A DNA stretch of 35,594 bases from Luteibacter sp. (GTDB lineage Bacteria > Pseudomonadota > Gammaproteobacteria > Xanthomonadales > Rhodanobacteraceae): the NCBI RefSeq assembly GCF_009912395.1, contig NZ_WNDO01000039.1:1-35594 (forward strand), written 5' to 3'. The translations under genes and the position numbers were made by a program. Positions 24,675-32,654 of this stretch are shown here, piece after piece. The stretch's first letter is position 1. Each line of letters begins with the position of its first letter. Below the pieces are notes generated by a model. It was given only the letters and a program-made list of their open reading frames with translations. It was not told where the DNA came from and did no database searches.

Positions 24675-24696
24675 CGATGGGCAGGGACGCCCATCG
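24675..24696. terminator. Hairpin between convergent effector and virD4 genes
   Basis: CGATGGGC (24675-24682) and GCCCATCG (24689-24696) form a perfect 8-bp stem with a 6-base loop, 10 bp after the effector stop and in the convergent gap. It lacks a T-run, so termination is plausible but unproven. Confidence 0.45.
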
Positions 24697-24702
24697 CCAA
24701 AT

Positions 24703-24727
24703 GTAGGAGCGGGCCTCGTCCGCGACC
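24703..24727 (+). repeat. REP-like unit of a different sequence class
   Basis: GTAGGAGCGGGCCTCGTCCG followed by CGACC shares the GTAGGAGCG head of the other repeats but has a different loop and tail, like the REPs of pseudomonads. It lies in the convergent gap before virD4 copy 2. Confidence 0.6.
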
Positions 24728-24770
24728 TCCGACGCGCCACCCTCCCGCGGCGCGCCGGTCCCCCGCCAGA

Positions 24771-26453
24771 TCAAACGTTCAACTGCGGCACCTTCACCTT
24801 CTCCATCAGGCGCGAGGTGAAGTACTTGTCCTGGTAATACTTGATCTTCTCGCACATCACCGGATGCGGGATGCCTTCGTACAGGAACACTTCCTTGTCC
24901 ATGCCCATCGCCTTGAGTTCCTGGGGCAGCATGAGTGCACGCTTCTCGTCGGAGTGGCTGCGACTGACATCACCCTTCTTGCTCTTGGTGATGTTTTCGC
25001 GGCGCACCGTGGTGTAGCCGAGCATTTCCGAGTAATCGTTGGCATCCTGCTGCTCGCGGGGCGCGTAGACGATCTGCAGCGCATGGTTGGTGATGACAGT
25101 GCGCGAGATATCTTTGCCATAGGTCGCATCCAGCTGCGCCATGCTCTGGATGATGGGAAGCAGGCGGATGTTGTAGCCCGCCATGTACGACACGGCCGAG
25201 GCGATGATCTCCACCTTGCCGATCGACGTGAACTCGTCCATCAGCAGCAGGCACTGGTGCTTCAGCTCCGGGTTGTTCTGCGGAAGCTCCTTCGTATTGA
25301 GATTGATGAGCTGGCTGAAGAACAGGTTCACGATCAGACGGCTTTCGGACAGTTTGTTGGGCTGGATACCGATGTAGATCGTCATCTTCTTCTTGCGCAC
25401 GTCCGTGAGCAGGAAGTCGTCCTCGCTGGTGGCCGCGTCCAGCACCGGATTGATCCAGGCGTTCAACGGCTCCTTGAACGTGCCCAGGATCGAGGCGAAG
25501 GTTTCCGCCGCCTGCGAGAGCATGTTGGCGAACGCCGACTGGGCGTTGCCACTCAGGAAGGACTCCTTGGACAGGCGCGTGTACAGCTCGCGCAGGTCGG
25601 AACCATCGCCCGACGACAGGCGATAGATCATGCCCAGCGTTGGCTTGCTGCGCAGGATCATGGGCAGGCCTTTCTTCTCGTCTTCCTCCCACTTTTCGCA
25701 GAGATAGAGCGAGAACGCCATGAAGGCGTTACGTGCCTGGCTTACCCAGAACTTCTGATCGTCGGAGCCATCCGGATACAGCATCGAGGCGATGCTCATC
25801 AGATCGGAGACGCGGAAGGCCGGATCCTTCGAGACGTAGCTGAGCGGATTCCAGCGATGGGTGCGGCGATCCTCCGCGAAGGGATTGAACAGGAAGATCT
25901 CCTGGCCCTGGCTGGCGCGCCAGCCGCTGGTCAGGTCGAAGTTTTCCTGTTTGATATCCAGCACCACCACCGATTCCTGGTAGTCGAGCAGATTGGGGAT
26001 TACCACGCCCACGCCCTTGCCCGAACGGGTCGGCGCAGCGAGGATCACGAACTGCTGGCCGGGCAGGCGGACAAGGTCGCCCTTGAACTTGCCGACCAGG
26101 ATGCCGTTGGGTGCCTCGGACAACATCTTCTGCTTGCGCAGGTCACCGGCGGTGGCGAACCGTGCGTCGCCATGCATGGACTGCTTCTTGGTCCGGAACA
26201 GAAAATAGGCAATAACGCACCACACGAGCAGCGGCACCAGGAAGCCGATGCCGCCGGCAGTCTTGAGCTTCCATGCAAAGGATTGCACCTGGGGATCATC
26301 GAGGATCCGCAGGTAGCCGATGAAGGTGTTCCACTGCACCGGTACGTCGGTACGGCGGATGAAAAGCAGGCTCAGGTAACCCGCGAGGAATTCGCCCGCG
26401 ACGATGGCGGCCAGGAAGAGTCCGGCCGCCCAGTATCCCCTGTGTTTTTTCAT
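24771..26453 (-). CDS. virD4: VirD4/TraG-type T4SS coupling protein (copy 2)
   Basis: A 560-residue coupling ATPase. Two membrane segments (about 8-30 and 67-86) precede Walker A APTRSGKG (140-147) and Walker B CLLLMDEFTSIG. Long stretches are shared with copy 1 (KQENFDLTSGWRAS, NPFAEDRR, KFWVSQARNAFMAF, IYIGIQPNKLSESR, NHALQIVYAPREQQDANDYS). ATG 26453 follows AAGAGAGA; the frame is open further upstream, but that part is Arg/Pro-rich, overlaps the preceding gene and lacks the membrane start. It is the last gene of the effector operon, 28 bp after a lipase effector, so its level is likely set with that of its substrates. In X-T4SSs VirD4 binds XVIPCDs; the VirB channel is not in this window. 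Confidence 0.93.
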   Translation of the reverse strand: MKKHRGYWAAGLFLAAIVAGEFLAGYLSLLFIRRTDVPVQWNTFIGYLRILDDPQVQSFAWKLKTAGGIGFLVPLLVWCVIAYFLFRTKKQSMHGDARFATAGDLRKQKMLSEAPNGILVGKFKGDLVRLPGQQFVILAAPTRSGKGVGVVIPNLLDYQESVVVLDIKQENFDLTSGWRASQGQEIFLFNPFAEDRRTHRWNPLSYVSKDPAFRVSDLMSIASMLYPDGSDDQKFWVSQARNAFMAFSLYLCEKWEEDEKKGLPMILRSKPTLGMIYRLSSGDGSDLRELYTRLSKESFLSGNAQSAFANMLSQAAETFASILGTFKEPLNAWINPVLDAATSEDDFLLTDVRKKKMTIYIGIQPNKLSESRLIVNLFFSQLINLNTKELPQNNPELKHQCLLLMDEFTSIGKVEIIASAVSYMAGYNIRLLPIIQSMAQLDATYGKDISRTVITNHALQIVYAPREQQDANDYSEMLGYTTVRRENITKSKKGDVSRSHSDEKRALMLPQELKAMGMDKEVFLYEGIPHPVMCEKIKYYQDKYFTSRLMEKVKVPQLNV

Positions 26454-26481
26454 GATCTCTCTTAACCTTTCCGATGGTTCT

Positions 26482-27960
26482 TCACTGGCCCTGGGACGGC
26501 GCTTCCCGCGAGGGGGCTTGCTGTTGCGATGCCTGCAGGGCGTGGATCTGTTCGTGCTGTTTCGCAACGTCGTGCCAGGCGTCGCTGCTTGCGGCTACCG
26601 GGGTAACGACGGCCTGGCGGGTGTCCACGTCGGCGAGTCGCTTCAGGGGCGAGTCTACCGAACCTTGCACCGCGTAGGTCCGTGAAGCGTCGCCGTTCAT
26701 CACGGCAAGGTCGATGCGATCCAGGCCATCCCGCCGGGCGGCCACGGTGAGCGCCCCGGCCAGGTTGTCGCTGGAGGCGTCGGGGGTGCGGTGGTGTGCG
26801 GCGTCGAGCTCGTGGACGGCGCGTTGTGCCTGCTTGAACATGGCATGATCCGGATGACCCTCGTGGTCGAGGGCGACCTGCGGTTTATCGTGCTCGAACC
26901 ACTCCTTGGGATGGGTGAGCGTGTGCCAGGCGCTGGACGCCTTTTCCTCGAGTGCATGGAAGCCCTCGCCGATATCGTGCGCGACGTGCCCGATACCTTC
27001 CTTGAGGTGGTCGAAGCCTTCCTTCGCTTCGTGGATGACGTTCTCCACGCCATGCTCGATGGCTGTCACCCCGCCGGCCAGGGTCTCCATGGCCTTGTGT
27101 TCCAGGGTGTCCTTGAGATCGCCGAGGGTCTTGGGAATCTGCCATGGGGCGGAGATGCCCTTGCGGATATCCATCACGTCGTTGCGGTAGCGATCGATCA
27201 TGCCCTCGTGAGATCGATAGCGAGCCTGGTTTTCCTCGCTGATGATCGAATGCCCCAGCAGCTTGCTGTTCGGTACGAAGTTGTCGATGGCGTGCGCACT
27301 GAAGTCTGTGGCCTTGATCGGGTTGCGCAGCGAGAAAAGGCCACTGTCGTCCCGGTAGCCGGCCTTGGTCAGGGTATCGATATCCTGTTGGGCCGCGTAG
27401 ACGCGAACCTCGCCGAAATGTGCGCTGGCCGCGCTGACGAGGTCGCCGGCGCGAACATGGTCGATCACCTGATTGCCGCCCTCGGGGATGCCCTGGCGGA
27501 GACCTGCCGCGCCGTAAGCGTTGAAGGTCTCGCCCTTCAGGCCGAATCTGGCCGCGCTGATTTCGGCCAGCGTGCCGCCCAGGGAATGGCCGGTGACGGT
27601 GATGTCAGGCGGCTGGCGATCTTCGTCCTTGGCCGCCTTGTTGACCTTGTCCATGACGCGCTGGGTAAAGAGGAGGGCATCCGGCGTTTGCAGGTTGAGG
27701 CCGGTAAGTACCATGCCCGCGTCGACGCCGCCGTCGCGCACCGGCTGGCGATCGAACTCGGTGCCACGGAAGGCGACGATCACCTGCTGCGGCTGGACGT
27801 CCTCGCGCACGTAGGCCTGGGCCTGGAAGCCAGTGATCGGATCGTCGGCCGCATCGATGACGCGATACGTGATGCCGTCTAGTTCGACGGTCTTGTTGAT
27901 GGCGGTGTCGTGATACACGTCCTGCGAGAGCAGGGCGTAATCCGTCGACCGCGGGCTCAC
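26482..27960 (-). CDS. X-T4SS effector: class-3 lipase domain, XVIPCD (lipase A)
   Basis: A 492-residue predicted phospholipase/lipase effector. The N-terminal alpha/beta-hydrolase starts STDYALLSQDVYHD, has VIVAFRGTE (oxyanion region, 60-68), the nucleophile motif TGHSLGG with Ser126, and candidates for the rest of the triad at Asp173 (VRAGDLVSAAS) and His223 (FSAHAIDNF). A long helical linker (about 255-360) leads to the XVIPCD (368-450: HAMFKQAQRAVHELDAAHH, GLDRIDLAVMNGD, YAVQGSVDSPLKRLADV) and a Gln/Ser tail. It starts at GTG 27960, whose GTGA overlaps the stop of the upstream immunity gene, so translation is coupled. It is a paralog of the effector at 28550-29968. It would attack target-cell membranes; the substrate is not known. 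Confidence 0.88.
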   Translation of the reverse strand: MSPRSTDYALLSQDVYHDTAINKTVELDGITYRVIDAADDPITGFQAQAYVREDVQPQQVIVAFRGTEFDRQPVRDGGVDAGMVLTGLNLQTPDALLFTQRVMDKVNKAAKDEDRQPPDITVTGHSLGGTLAEISAARFGLKGETFNAYGAAGLRQGIPEGGNQVIDHVRAGDLVSAASAHFGEVRVYAAQQDIDTLTKAGYRDDSGLFSLRNPIKATDFSAHAIDNFVPNSKLLGHSIISEENQARYRSHEGMIDRYRNDVMDIRKGISAPWQIPKTLGDLKDTLEHKAMETLAGGVTAIEHGVENVIHEAKEGFDHLKEGIGHVAHDIGEGFHALEEKASSAWHTLTHPKEWFEHDKPQVALDHEGHPDHAMFKQAQRAVHELDAAHHRTPDASSDNLAGALTVAARRDGLDRIDLAVMNGDASRTYAVQGSVDSPLKRLADVDTRQAVVTPVAASSDAWHDVAKQHEQIHALQASQQQAPSREAPSQGQ

Positions 27961-28553
27961 GGCAGCCGCTCCGCGGCGTGCAGGCGGATGGAGAACGTGG
28001 CCTGCGGGTCGTTGAAGGCGTGGGTATCGTTGGCGCCGGTGTCGATGCGCTCATCGTCGCTGCGCTGATACGACTTCCTGGAGAAATACTTGACGACCTC
28101 GTGCTTGCCGAGGATGTCGTCCTTGTAGATCGCCGGGCTGAAATTGACCTGGCCATGGTGGAAATCGGCCGTGGCACCGACGACGGCCCAATGGCAGACA
28201 CCCTGGCCGAAGTAGTCTTCGTCCTGGATGCGATCCATGAAGATCTCGCCGCGGTACTCGTTGTCGCCGGTTTTGCGGAACTCGACGGGCAGCCGCTTTT
28301 CCGGGACCACGGTGGCTCCCATGACCGGTGTCATGGGAACGCAGGCAGGATTATCCACACGGTAGTCCACATGGCCGTCGATGCGGTCGAACTGCCCCGG
28401 GGCACCATCGACCTTCACCGTGATCTCATAGCGCATGCGCGGTTCGGGATTGAGTTTGACTTCGGGCTGTTTCATGGCTTCACCGTAGGTTGGGAAGGTC
28501 AGGAAGAGGGATAGCAAGGGAAGGGCGATCGGCAGGTGGCGTCGGTGCGTCAA
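27957..28553 (-). CDS. Exported immunity protein for lipase A (lipobox Cys replaced)
   Basis: A 198-residue protein starting at TTG 28553 (GGGGAG 9 bases upstream), overlapping the stop of the upstream lipase by 4 bp and overlapping the downstream lipase start by 4 bp. It is homologous to the lipoprotein at 30037-30768: QPEVKLNPEP aligns with EPKVQINPNP, DEDYFGQGVCHW with DEDYYGLGVCHW, and DPQATFSIRL with DPEATFNVTI. Its signal segment (LPIALPLLSLFLTFPTYGEA) places Tyr23 exactly where the paralog has the lipidated Cys (SLAACGGN), so it is probably not a lipoprotein; GEA at 24-26 could be cut by signal peptidase I instead. Position and overlap argue that it neutralises the lipase directly downstream. 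The immunity role is inference from context. Confidence 0.75.
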   Translation of the reverse strand: MTHRRHLPIALPLLSLFLTFPTYGEAMKQPEVKLNPEPRMRYEITVKVDGAPGQFDRIDGHVDYRVDNPACVPMTPVMGATVVPEKRLPVEFRKTGDNEYRGEIFMDRIQDEDYFGQGVCHWAVVGATADFHHGQVNFSPAIYKDDILGKHEVVKYFSRKSYQRSDDERIDTGANDTHAFNDPQATFSIRLHAAERLP

Positions 28554-29968
28554 TGCAGGGTTCTCCCCACGGTCGGCTGAGTTATTTCGGGTGCGGCCTG
28601 AGATGCGCGTTCCATGCTCTGGGCCATGGCTTCCTGCTGGCGTTGTTCGGTGGCCTGGGGCCATGCCTTGCTGCTTTGATCGATGGAGGCCGAAATGCCA
28701 AGTTCCGTTTGGACTTCGGCGATTTTCTTGAACGGCGAGGACAGTTCGCCCTGTACCGCATAGGCACGACTGGCGTCATCACTCAGCATCACATGATCGA
28801 TCCGGTCCATGCCCTTTCGCTGTGCCTCGACGGTAAGCGCGCCGGCAAGCTGGGTGCTGAGTTTGTCGGGCGTACGGCCTTGGGCGGCATCGAGGCGCTG
28901 GGTGCCCTCGAGGGCTTGCTTGAACAGGGCGTTGCCGGGATGGGATGGATCGTCAAGGCGTTGCCGGTGTAGAAGCTTGTCGAGTTCCGGTGAACCATGG
29001 ACAGACCCGTTTATCGCGCTTGCCGCCGAAGTGGGCATCAGCGTGGTGACCGCGACATCTCGTCCGAATTCACCTGCGGCGACACCGGCTCTTGCTGCGA
29101 CGTGTGCTCCGTGTGCCGCTGAGGTGGCTATCTGGTCGACAGCATGGCCGATTTCCCTTGCCGAATTTTGACCCGCGGCCACTACAGCGGCGGCGCCACG
29201 ATCCAGCCCGTCGAATACGGCCTTGTGCGTCTCCCACGTTACGGAGGCATGATGGCGAATTTCTTCGACATCCGATCGGTAGTAATCCACCAGAGCACGA
29301 TTGCTCAGGTATCGTGACGCGTTATCCGCGCTTATGATCGTTTTTCCCTGGATATCGTTGACCGGTGTGAAGTTGTCGATGGCATGCGATTGCATATCGA
29401 GTGCGTTGACGGTCCGGAAGATGTCATAGCTTCCTTCGGGTCTATAGCCAGCCTTTTTCAGGATGTCGATGTCCTGTGGCGTAGCGTAGACGCGCACTTC
29501 GCCATAGTGCTGGCTTGCAGCACTCACGGGGTCGGTAGCCCTGACATGGTTCACGATGCCCGGATCAATCTTTGGCCGATCCTTGTATAGGCCCGCTGCG
29601 CCATAGGCGTTGAATGTCTGGCCGGGAAGCTTGAAGTCAGATCCATTGATTTCGGCTAACGTTCCGCCGAGCGAGTGGCCAGTTACTGATACGTCGTCAA
29701 ACCGCCCTTGGATAGCCCCCCTTTCATTAACGATTGCCAGGACGTTTTCGGTGAATTTTCGCGAATCGGCCTCTTGGCCATTGGCGCCGATGAAAACCAT
29801 TCCTGCATCAACTAGTCCATCATGCATGATGTCTCGATCAGGCTCCGTACCCCGATAAGCGATAACGACCTTATGTTCGTTTGCTTCCCTATAGGCTGTG
29901 CCCTGAAAGCCTGTATTGGGATTGTCGGCTTTGGCAATGACTGCATAGGTGTGGGTGCCTAACGTCAT
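28550..29968 (-). CDS. X-T4SS effector: class-3 lipase domain, XVIPCD (lipase B)
   Basis: A 472-residue lipase effector, paralog of lipase A. It has VVIAYRGTE, TGHSLGG with Ser99, Asp146 (VRATDPVSAAS) and His195 (MQSHAIDNF); a helical, Ala-rich linker; the XVIPCD (about 342-425: NALFKQALEGTQRLDAAQG, GMDRIDHVMLSDD, YAVQGELSSPFKKIAEV); and a Gln/Met-rich tail. ATG 29968 has AGGAG 5 bases upstream. However, homology with lipase A (TDYALL, then DxYxD) continues for 24 more codons in frame to an ATA at 30040, where lipase A has its coupled GTG; there is no ATG, GTG, TTG or CTG in between. The N-terminus is therefore either truncated or started from ATA. The first half is more AT-rich than lipase A. 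Confidence 0.85.
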   Translation of the reverse strand: MTLGTHTYAVIAKADNPNTGFQGTAYREANEHKVVIAYRGTEPDRDIMHDGLVDAGMVFIGANGQEADSRKFTENVLAIVNERGAIQGRFDDVSVTGHSLGGTLAEINGSDFKLPGQTFNAYGAAGLYKDRPKIDPGIVNHVRATDPVSAASQHYGEVRVYATPQDIDILKKAGYRPEGSYDIFRTVNALDMQSHAIDNFTPVNDIQGKTIISADNASRYLSNRALVDYYRSDVEEIRHHASVTWETHKAVFDGLDRGAAAVVAAGQNSAREIGHAVDQIATSAAHGAHVAARAGVAAGEFGRDVAVTTLMPTSAASAINGSVHGSPELDKLLHRQRLDDPSHPGNALFKQALEGTQRLDAAQGRTPDKLSTQLAGALTVEAQRKGMDRIDHVMLSDDASRAYAVQGELSSPFKKIAEVQTELGISASIDQSSKAWPQATEQRQQEAMAQSMERASQAAPEITQPTVGRTLH

Positions 29969-30036
29969 TAGCTCTCCTACCTTTCGATCTCGGTAGGCAT
30001 CTTTGGCGAGAAGTGCGTAATCCGTTGCGGCGAGCG

Positions 30037-30768
30037 TTATTTCGATGCTCCTTCCACCCGAATGGTTACGTTGAACGTGGCTTCCGGGTCAGGAAAGCTG
30101 TGTGGATCAGCCGATGCCGGAATATCAAAGCCGCTAAGAGTGCTTTCAAATCCTCGATTAGGGAAATAGCCCTTGATGACATTTCCATCCACCATTTGTT
30201 TTGAAAAAACTGGGATGGAAAATGTCGTCTGGTTGACTCGAAGACGGACGGAAAAGGCCACTAACTGCCAATGACATACACCTAGGCCATAGTAGTCTTC
30301 GTCAAGTAGCCCATCTTTGGCGACTTTGGCTTCCATCGCTATATCGGAGATTTTTTGGATTGAAATCGGCACAGCTCCAGATGGCGCTCTTCTCGCACCA
30401 CTGAACTTGACTCGGGGGAGGCAACTTTCATCAGGAATTTGATAGCTGGCCAGCCCATCGATGGCGTCGAAAGATCGGGGAGATTTTTCGATGGTGATAT
30501 ATAACCGATACTGGGATGTTGGATTCGGATTGATCTGGACCTTCGGTTCTTCCATGTTTCCACCACATGCGGCGAGTGAGAGAAACAGGCCGGGGACGGC
30601 GACCTGCACGAGTCGCCTGGCGAGCCGTCGTAGGCTCGCCAGGCTGGACGCGTCAGGGATGTAACGCGTGAAGCGATAGGCATTCGACGGAGATGACGGC
30701 CGCGCGCGTCCGTGCGCCGACAGGGCCGGCGTCGTGGAAGTTGCGGGCGAAAGTCCGTCGTATGCCAT
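30037..30768 (-). CDS. Immunity lipoprotein for lipase B, with unusual N-terminal extension
   Basis: A 243-residue protein homologous to the immunity protein at 27957-28553, but with an intact lipobox: LFLSLAAC with Cys68, then GGNMEEPKVQINP. The mature part has DEDYYGLGVCHW and DPEATFNVTIRVEG. ATG 30768 has two GGAAAGG-type sites upstream, but it places about 45 Pro/Ser/Thr-rich residues before the signal sequence, which is atypical; an in-frame GTG at 30609 would give a very short n-region. A 12-bp perfect hairpin is encoded just before the signal peptide. It directly precedes lipase B, with its TAA overlapping the likely original start of that gene. Lipidation would place it on the periplasmic face to bind incoming lipase; that function is inferred. 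Confidence 0.75.
   Translation of the reverse strand: MAYDGLSPATSTTPALSAHGRARPSSPSNAYRFTRYIPDASSLASLRRLARRLVQVAVPGLFLSLAACGGNMEEPKVQINPNPTSQYRLYITIEKSPRSFDAIDGLASYQIPDESCLPRVKFSGARRAPSGAVPISIQKISDIAMEAKVAKDGLLDEDYYGLGVCHWQLVAFSVRLRVNQTTFSIPVFSKQMVDGNVIKGYFPNRGFESTLSGFDIPASADPHSFPDPEATFNVTIRVEGASK
30615..30644. repeat. Perfect 12-bp hairpin inside a signal-sequence coding region
   Basis: GCCTGGCGAGCC (30615-30626) and GGCTCGCCAGGC (30633-30644) with a 6-base loop. It encodes the SLASLRRLARR stretch that supplies the positive charges before the lipoprotein signal helix of the gene at 30037-30768. Such a stem would be very stable in the mRNA and may be an inserted palindrome. Confidence 0.6.
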
Positions 30769-30792
30769 GGTTTCCTTTCCTTCGCGGCGCGG

Positions 30793-32082
30793 TCAGCGCT
30801 GCTGCTGTTGTTGGGTCTGTTGTTGCTGGGCCTGCTGTGCCTGTTCGACGTGCTGGCCCTGCTGGGTGGCGTGGTGCTGGGCTGCCATCTCGCTGCTCTT
30901 GTCCAGCGGCGTGGCCAGGGCCTTCTGCATGTCGACCTCCGCAGTCTGCTTGAATGGCGAATTGAGATCGCCCTGCACGGCGTAGGCCTTGGTCGCGTCC
31001 TGGTTGGTCACCACGTGGTCGATCGAGGTCATCCCATGCTGCTTTGCGGTCAGCGTGGTGAGCCCGGCCACGCGTTCGCTACGCTCGTCCCAGACATGCC
31101 CGTGCTGGGCATCGAGACGCTCAACGGCCTTGCGCGCCTGCTCGTACAGTTTGTGGTCGGGATGCTCGGGTGAGTCCATGCGCGGGCCATGGGCGCGAAG
31201 TTTTTCCGCGGCCTCGATGGCGTCCAGCGTCTTCTTGCCCACGACGCCATCGGGATCGAGCTTATGCTCGCGCTGGAAGCGCTCTACGGCTTCCTTCGTG
31301 TGCTGGCCGAAATGACTGTCGGTGTCCAGGCGCTTTCCATTCGCGTCCGTGACGCCCAGCGCGTTGAGGCGCTCCTGGAGGCGCTGGACATCGGCGCCCT
31401 TGTCACCGGGGTGCAGCGTGGCGGCCTTGTGGTCCGGCGGCGTGTGGGCTTCCGGTTTGGCCGATGTCCCTGGCTGCTTAGGCGTGGCGGGTTCCTGGGC
31501 CTTGTCGTGGGGCGCCTGGCCGCCGTGCAGCGGCGCCTTGGTCTGGAATTCCGGCTTGGCGCGCAGCGCGCCCATGATCTCCATCTTGTCGCCATCCCAG
31601 TAACGACCCGGCTGGATGGTGACTTCGCCCGGGCCGGTGCCCACCTGGGATCCGATGAAGCGGATATTTCCGTGCGAATCGTAGTCACGCACGATACCCA
31701 CGTGTTGCCCGGTACCACCCTTTTCCTTGAACATGATGATGTCGCCCGGCTGCAGGTTGCCGTGCGGCTTGCGCGCGTCATTGGCGGAAATCACGTCGAA
31801 GTGCGACTTGGCGTAAGCCGTGGTCTGGTGACCGTTGAACAGGTCGCTGGTGCCGAAAGGCTCCTTGGCGACGTTGTAGCCTGCGTCGTGCAGGCCGCGC
31901 CATACGAACGACGAGCAGTCGACGCCCCGCTTGCCGTCACCGTCGAGGTCCTGCTCGGTGCGGCTGGGGTCGCTGCGACCGTTGATCTTGCTGTGATACA
32001 CGTGATTGGGTCGGCCGTACTCGAACTTCTGTCCCGACTCGAAGAAGTGGATTCGCGCTTCGTTGTAAATATCCGGATTCAT
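30793..32082 (-). CDS. X-T4SS effector: NlpC/P60-like amidase/peptidase, PG-binding domain, XVIPCD
   Basis: A 429-residue predicted wall-degrading effector. The N-terminal cysteine-peptidase domain shows RGVDCSSFVWRGLHDAGY with Cys56, and GDIIMFKEKGGTGQHVGIVRDYDSHGNIRF with His127, the order of an NlpC/P60 (CHAP-like) active site that cuts stem peptides or amide bonds in peptidoglycan. A Pro-rich linker (180-220) is followed by a PG_binding_1 domain (222-290: PGDKGADVQRLQERLNALGV to DGVVGKKTLDAIE), the XVIPCD (303-395: KLYEQARKAVERLDAQHG, GMTSIDHVVTNQD, YAVQGDLNSPFKQTAEV) and a Gln-rich tail ending in QQQQQR. ATG 32082 has AGGAG 7 bases upstream. Its probable immunity gene lies 23 bp upstream. 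Confidence 0.87.
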   Translation of the reverse strand: MNPDIYNEARIHFFESGQKFEYGRPNHVYHSKINGRSDPSRTEQDLDGDGKRGVDCSSFVWRGLHDAGYNVAKEPFGTSDLFNGHQTTAYAKSHFDVISANDARKPHGNLQPGDIIMFKEKGGTGQHVGIVRDYDSHGNIRFIGSQVGTGPGEVTIQPGRYWDGDKMEIMGALRAKPEFQTKAPLHGGQAPHDKAQEPATPKQPGTSAKPEAHTPPDHKAATLHPGDKGADVQRLQERLNALGVTDANGKRLDTDSHFGQHTKEAVERFQREHKLDPDGVVGKKTLDAIEAAEKLRAHGPRMDSPEHPDHKLYEQARKAVERLDAQHGHVWDERSERVAGLTTLTAKQHGMTSIDHVVTNQDATKAYAVQGDLNSPFKQTAEVDMQKALATPLDKSSEMAAQHHATQQGQHVEQAQQAQQQQTQQQQQR

Positions 32083-32105
32083 ATGTAACTCCTGGCTGAT
32101 GAACG

Positions 32106-32630
32106 TCAGATGCCGTCGGCGTACTGGTCGAGTTCTCCCTGGTCGACCCATCCCGCCGCACAATCGCCGGTGTACTTGCCGTCACCGACACGTTGGCACG
32201 ACTTTCCTGTCGTCGCCTTTTTCCACTGGACCGGAAGATCGGCCTTCTTGCACAGATCCTTGCCTTTGCACTCCGGCACGCTCGCGGTAGGCACGGCGAT
32301 GACGTAGTGGCGCTGGCTGTCGTTACCGCGGGCCGTCGCGGCGATGCAGACGAACTGGCGGTCTTTCAGGCGGGCGACCGTCTGGCCCTTGCCGTCGAGC
32401 TTGTCGTTGAGGTCCACGCCATCGGCGCCGTCCTGGGCAGCGATCGAGCCGAATAGCGCTCCCTTGCCGCAACCGGCGTAGTCGACGCTGAAGCCATCGA
32501 TCTTGCAGGACGACTTGCCGTCGCAGGGTGCGGCAGGCGTCCCATGGGTGGCTGCTCCTTCGGCGCGGACGGGCGCCACGGCCTGCGCGGCGAGGAGGGC
32601 GCTGGCGAGAACGGCGAGGGAAATCTTCAT
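32106..32630 (-). CDS. Exported Cys-rich protein, candidate immunity to the NlpC/P60 effector
   Basis: A 174-residue protein with signal peptide MKISLAVLASALLAAQAVAP (cleavage after VRA near 23). The mature part has eight Cys (in PCDG, SCKI, GCGKG, FVCIA, ECKG, LCKK, SCQR, DCAAG), so probably four disulfides, in keeping with a periplasmic location. I do not recognise the family. I chose ATG 32630; an in-frame ATG at 32642 would add only MDAF before the signal peptide, and neither has a strong ribosome site. It lies 24 bp after the GH19 effector and 23 bp before the NlpC/P60 effector; the immunity-first order seen elsewhere in the island assigns it to the latter, but the former is possible. 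Confidence 0.68.
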   Translation of the reverse strand: MKISLAVLASALLAAQAVAPVRAEGAATHGTPAAPCDGKSSCKIDGFSVDYAGCGKGALFGSIAAQDGADGVDLNDKLDGKGQTVARLKDRQFVCIAATARGNDSQRHYVIAVPTASVPECKGKDLCKKADLPVQWKKATTGKSCQRVGDGKYTGDCAAGWVDQGELDQYADGI

Positions 32631-32654
32631 GAAGGCATCCATGGTGTCGATACG

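Noticed and set aside
24864-26465. 533-codon open frame on the plus strand
   Set aside because: Antisense to virD4 copy 2, with no domain pattern of its own.
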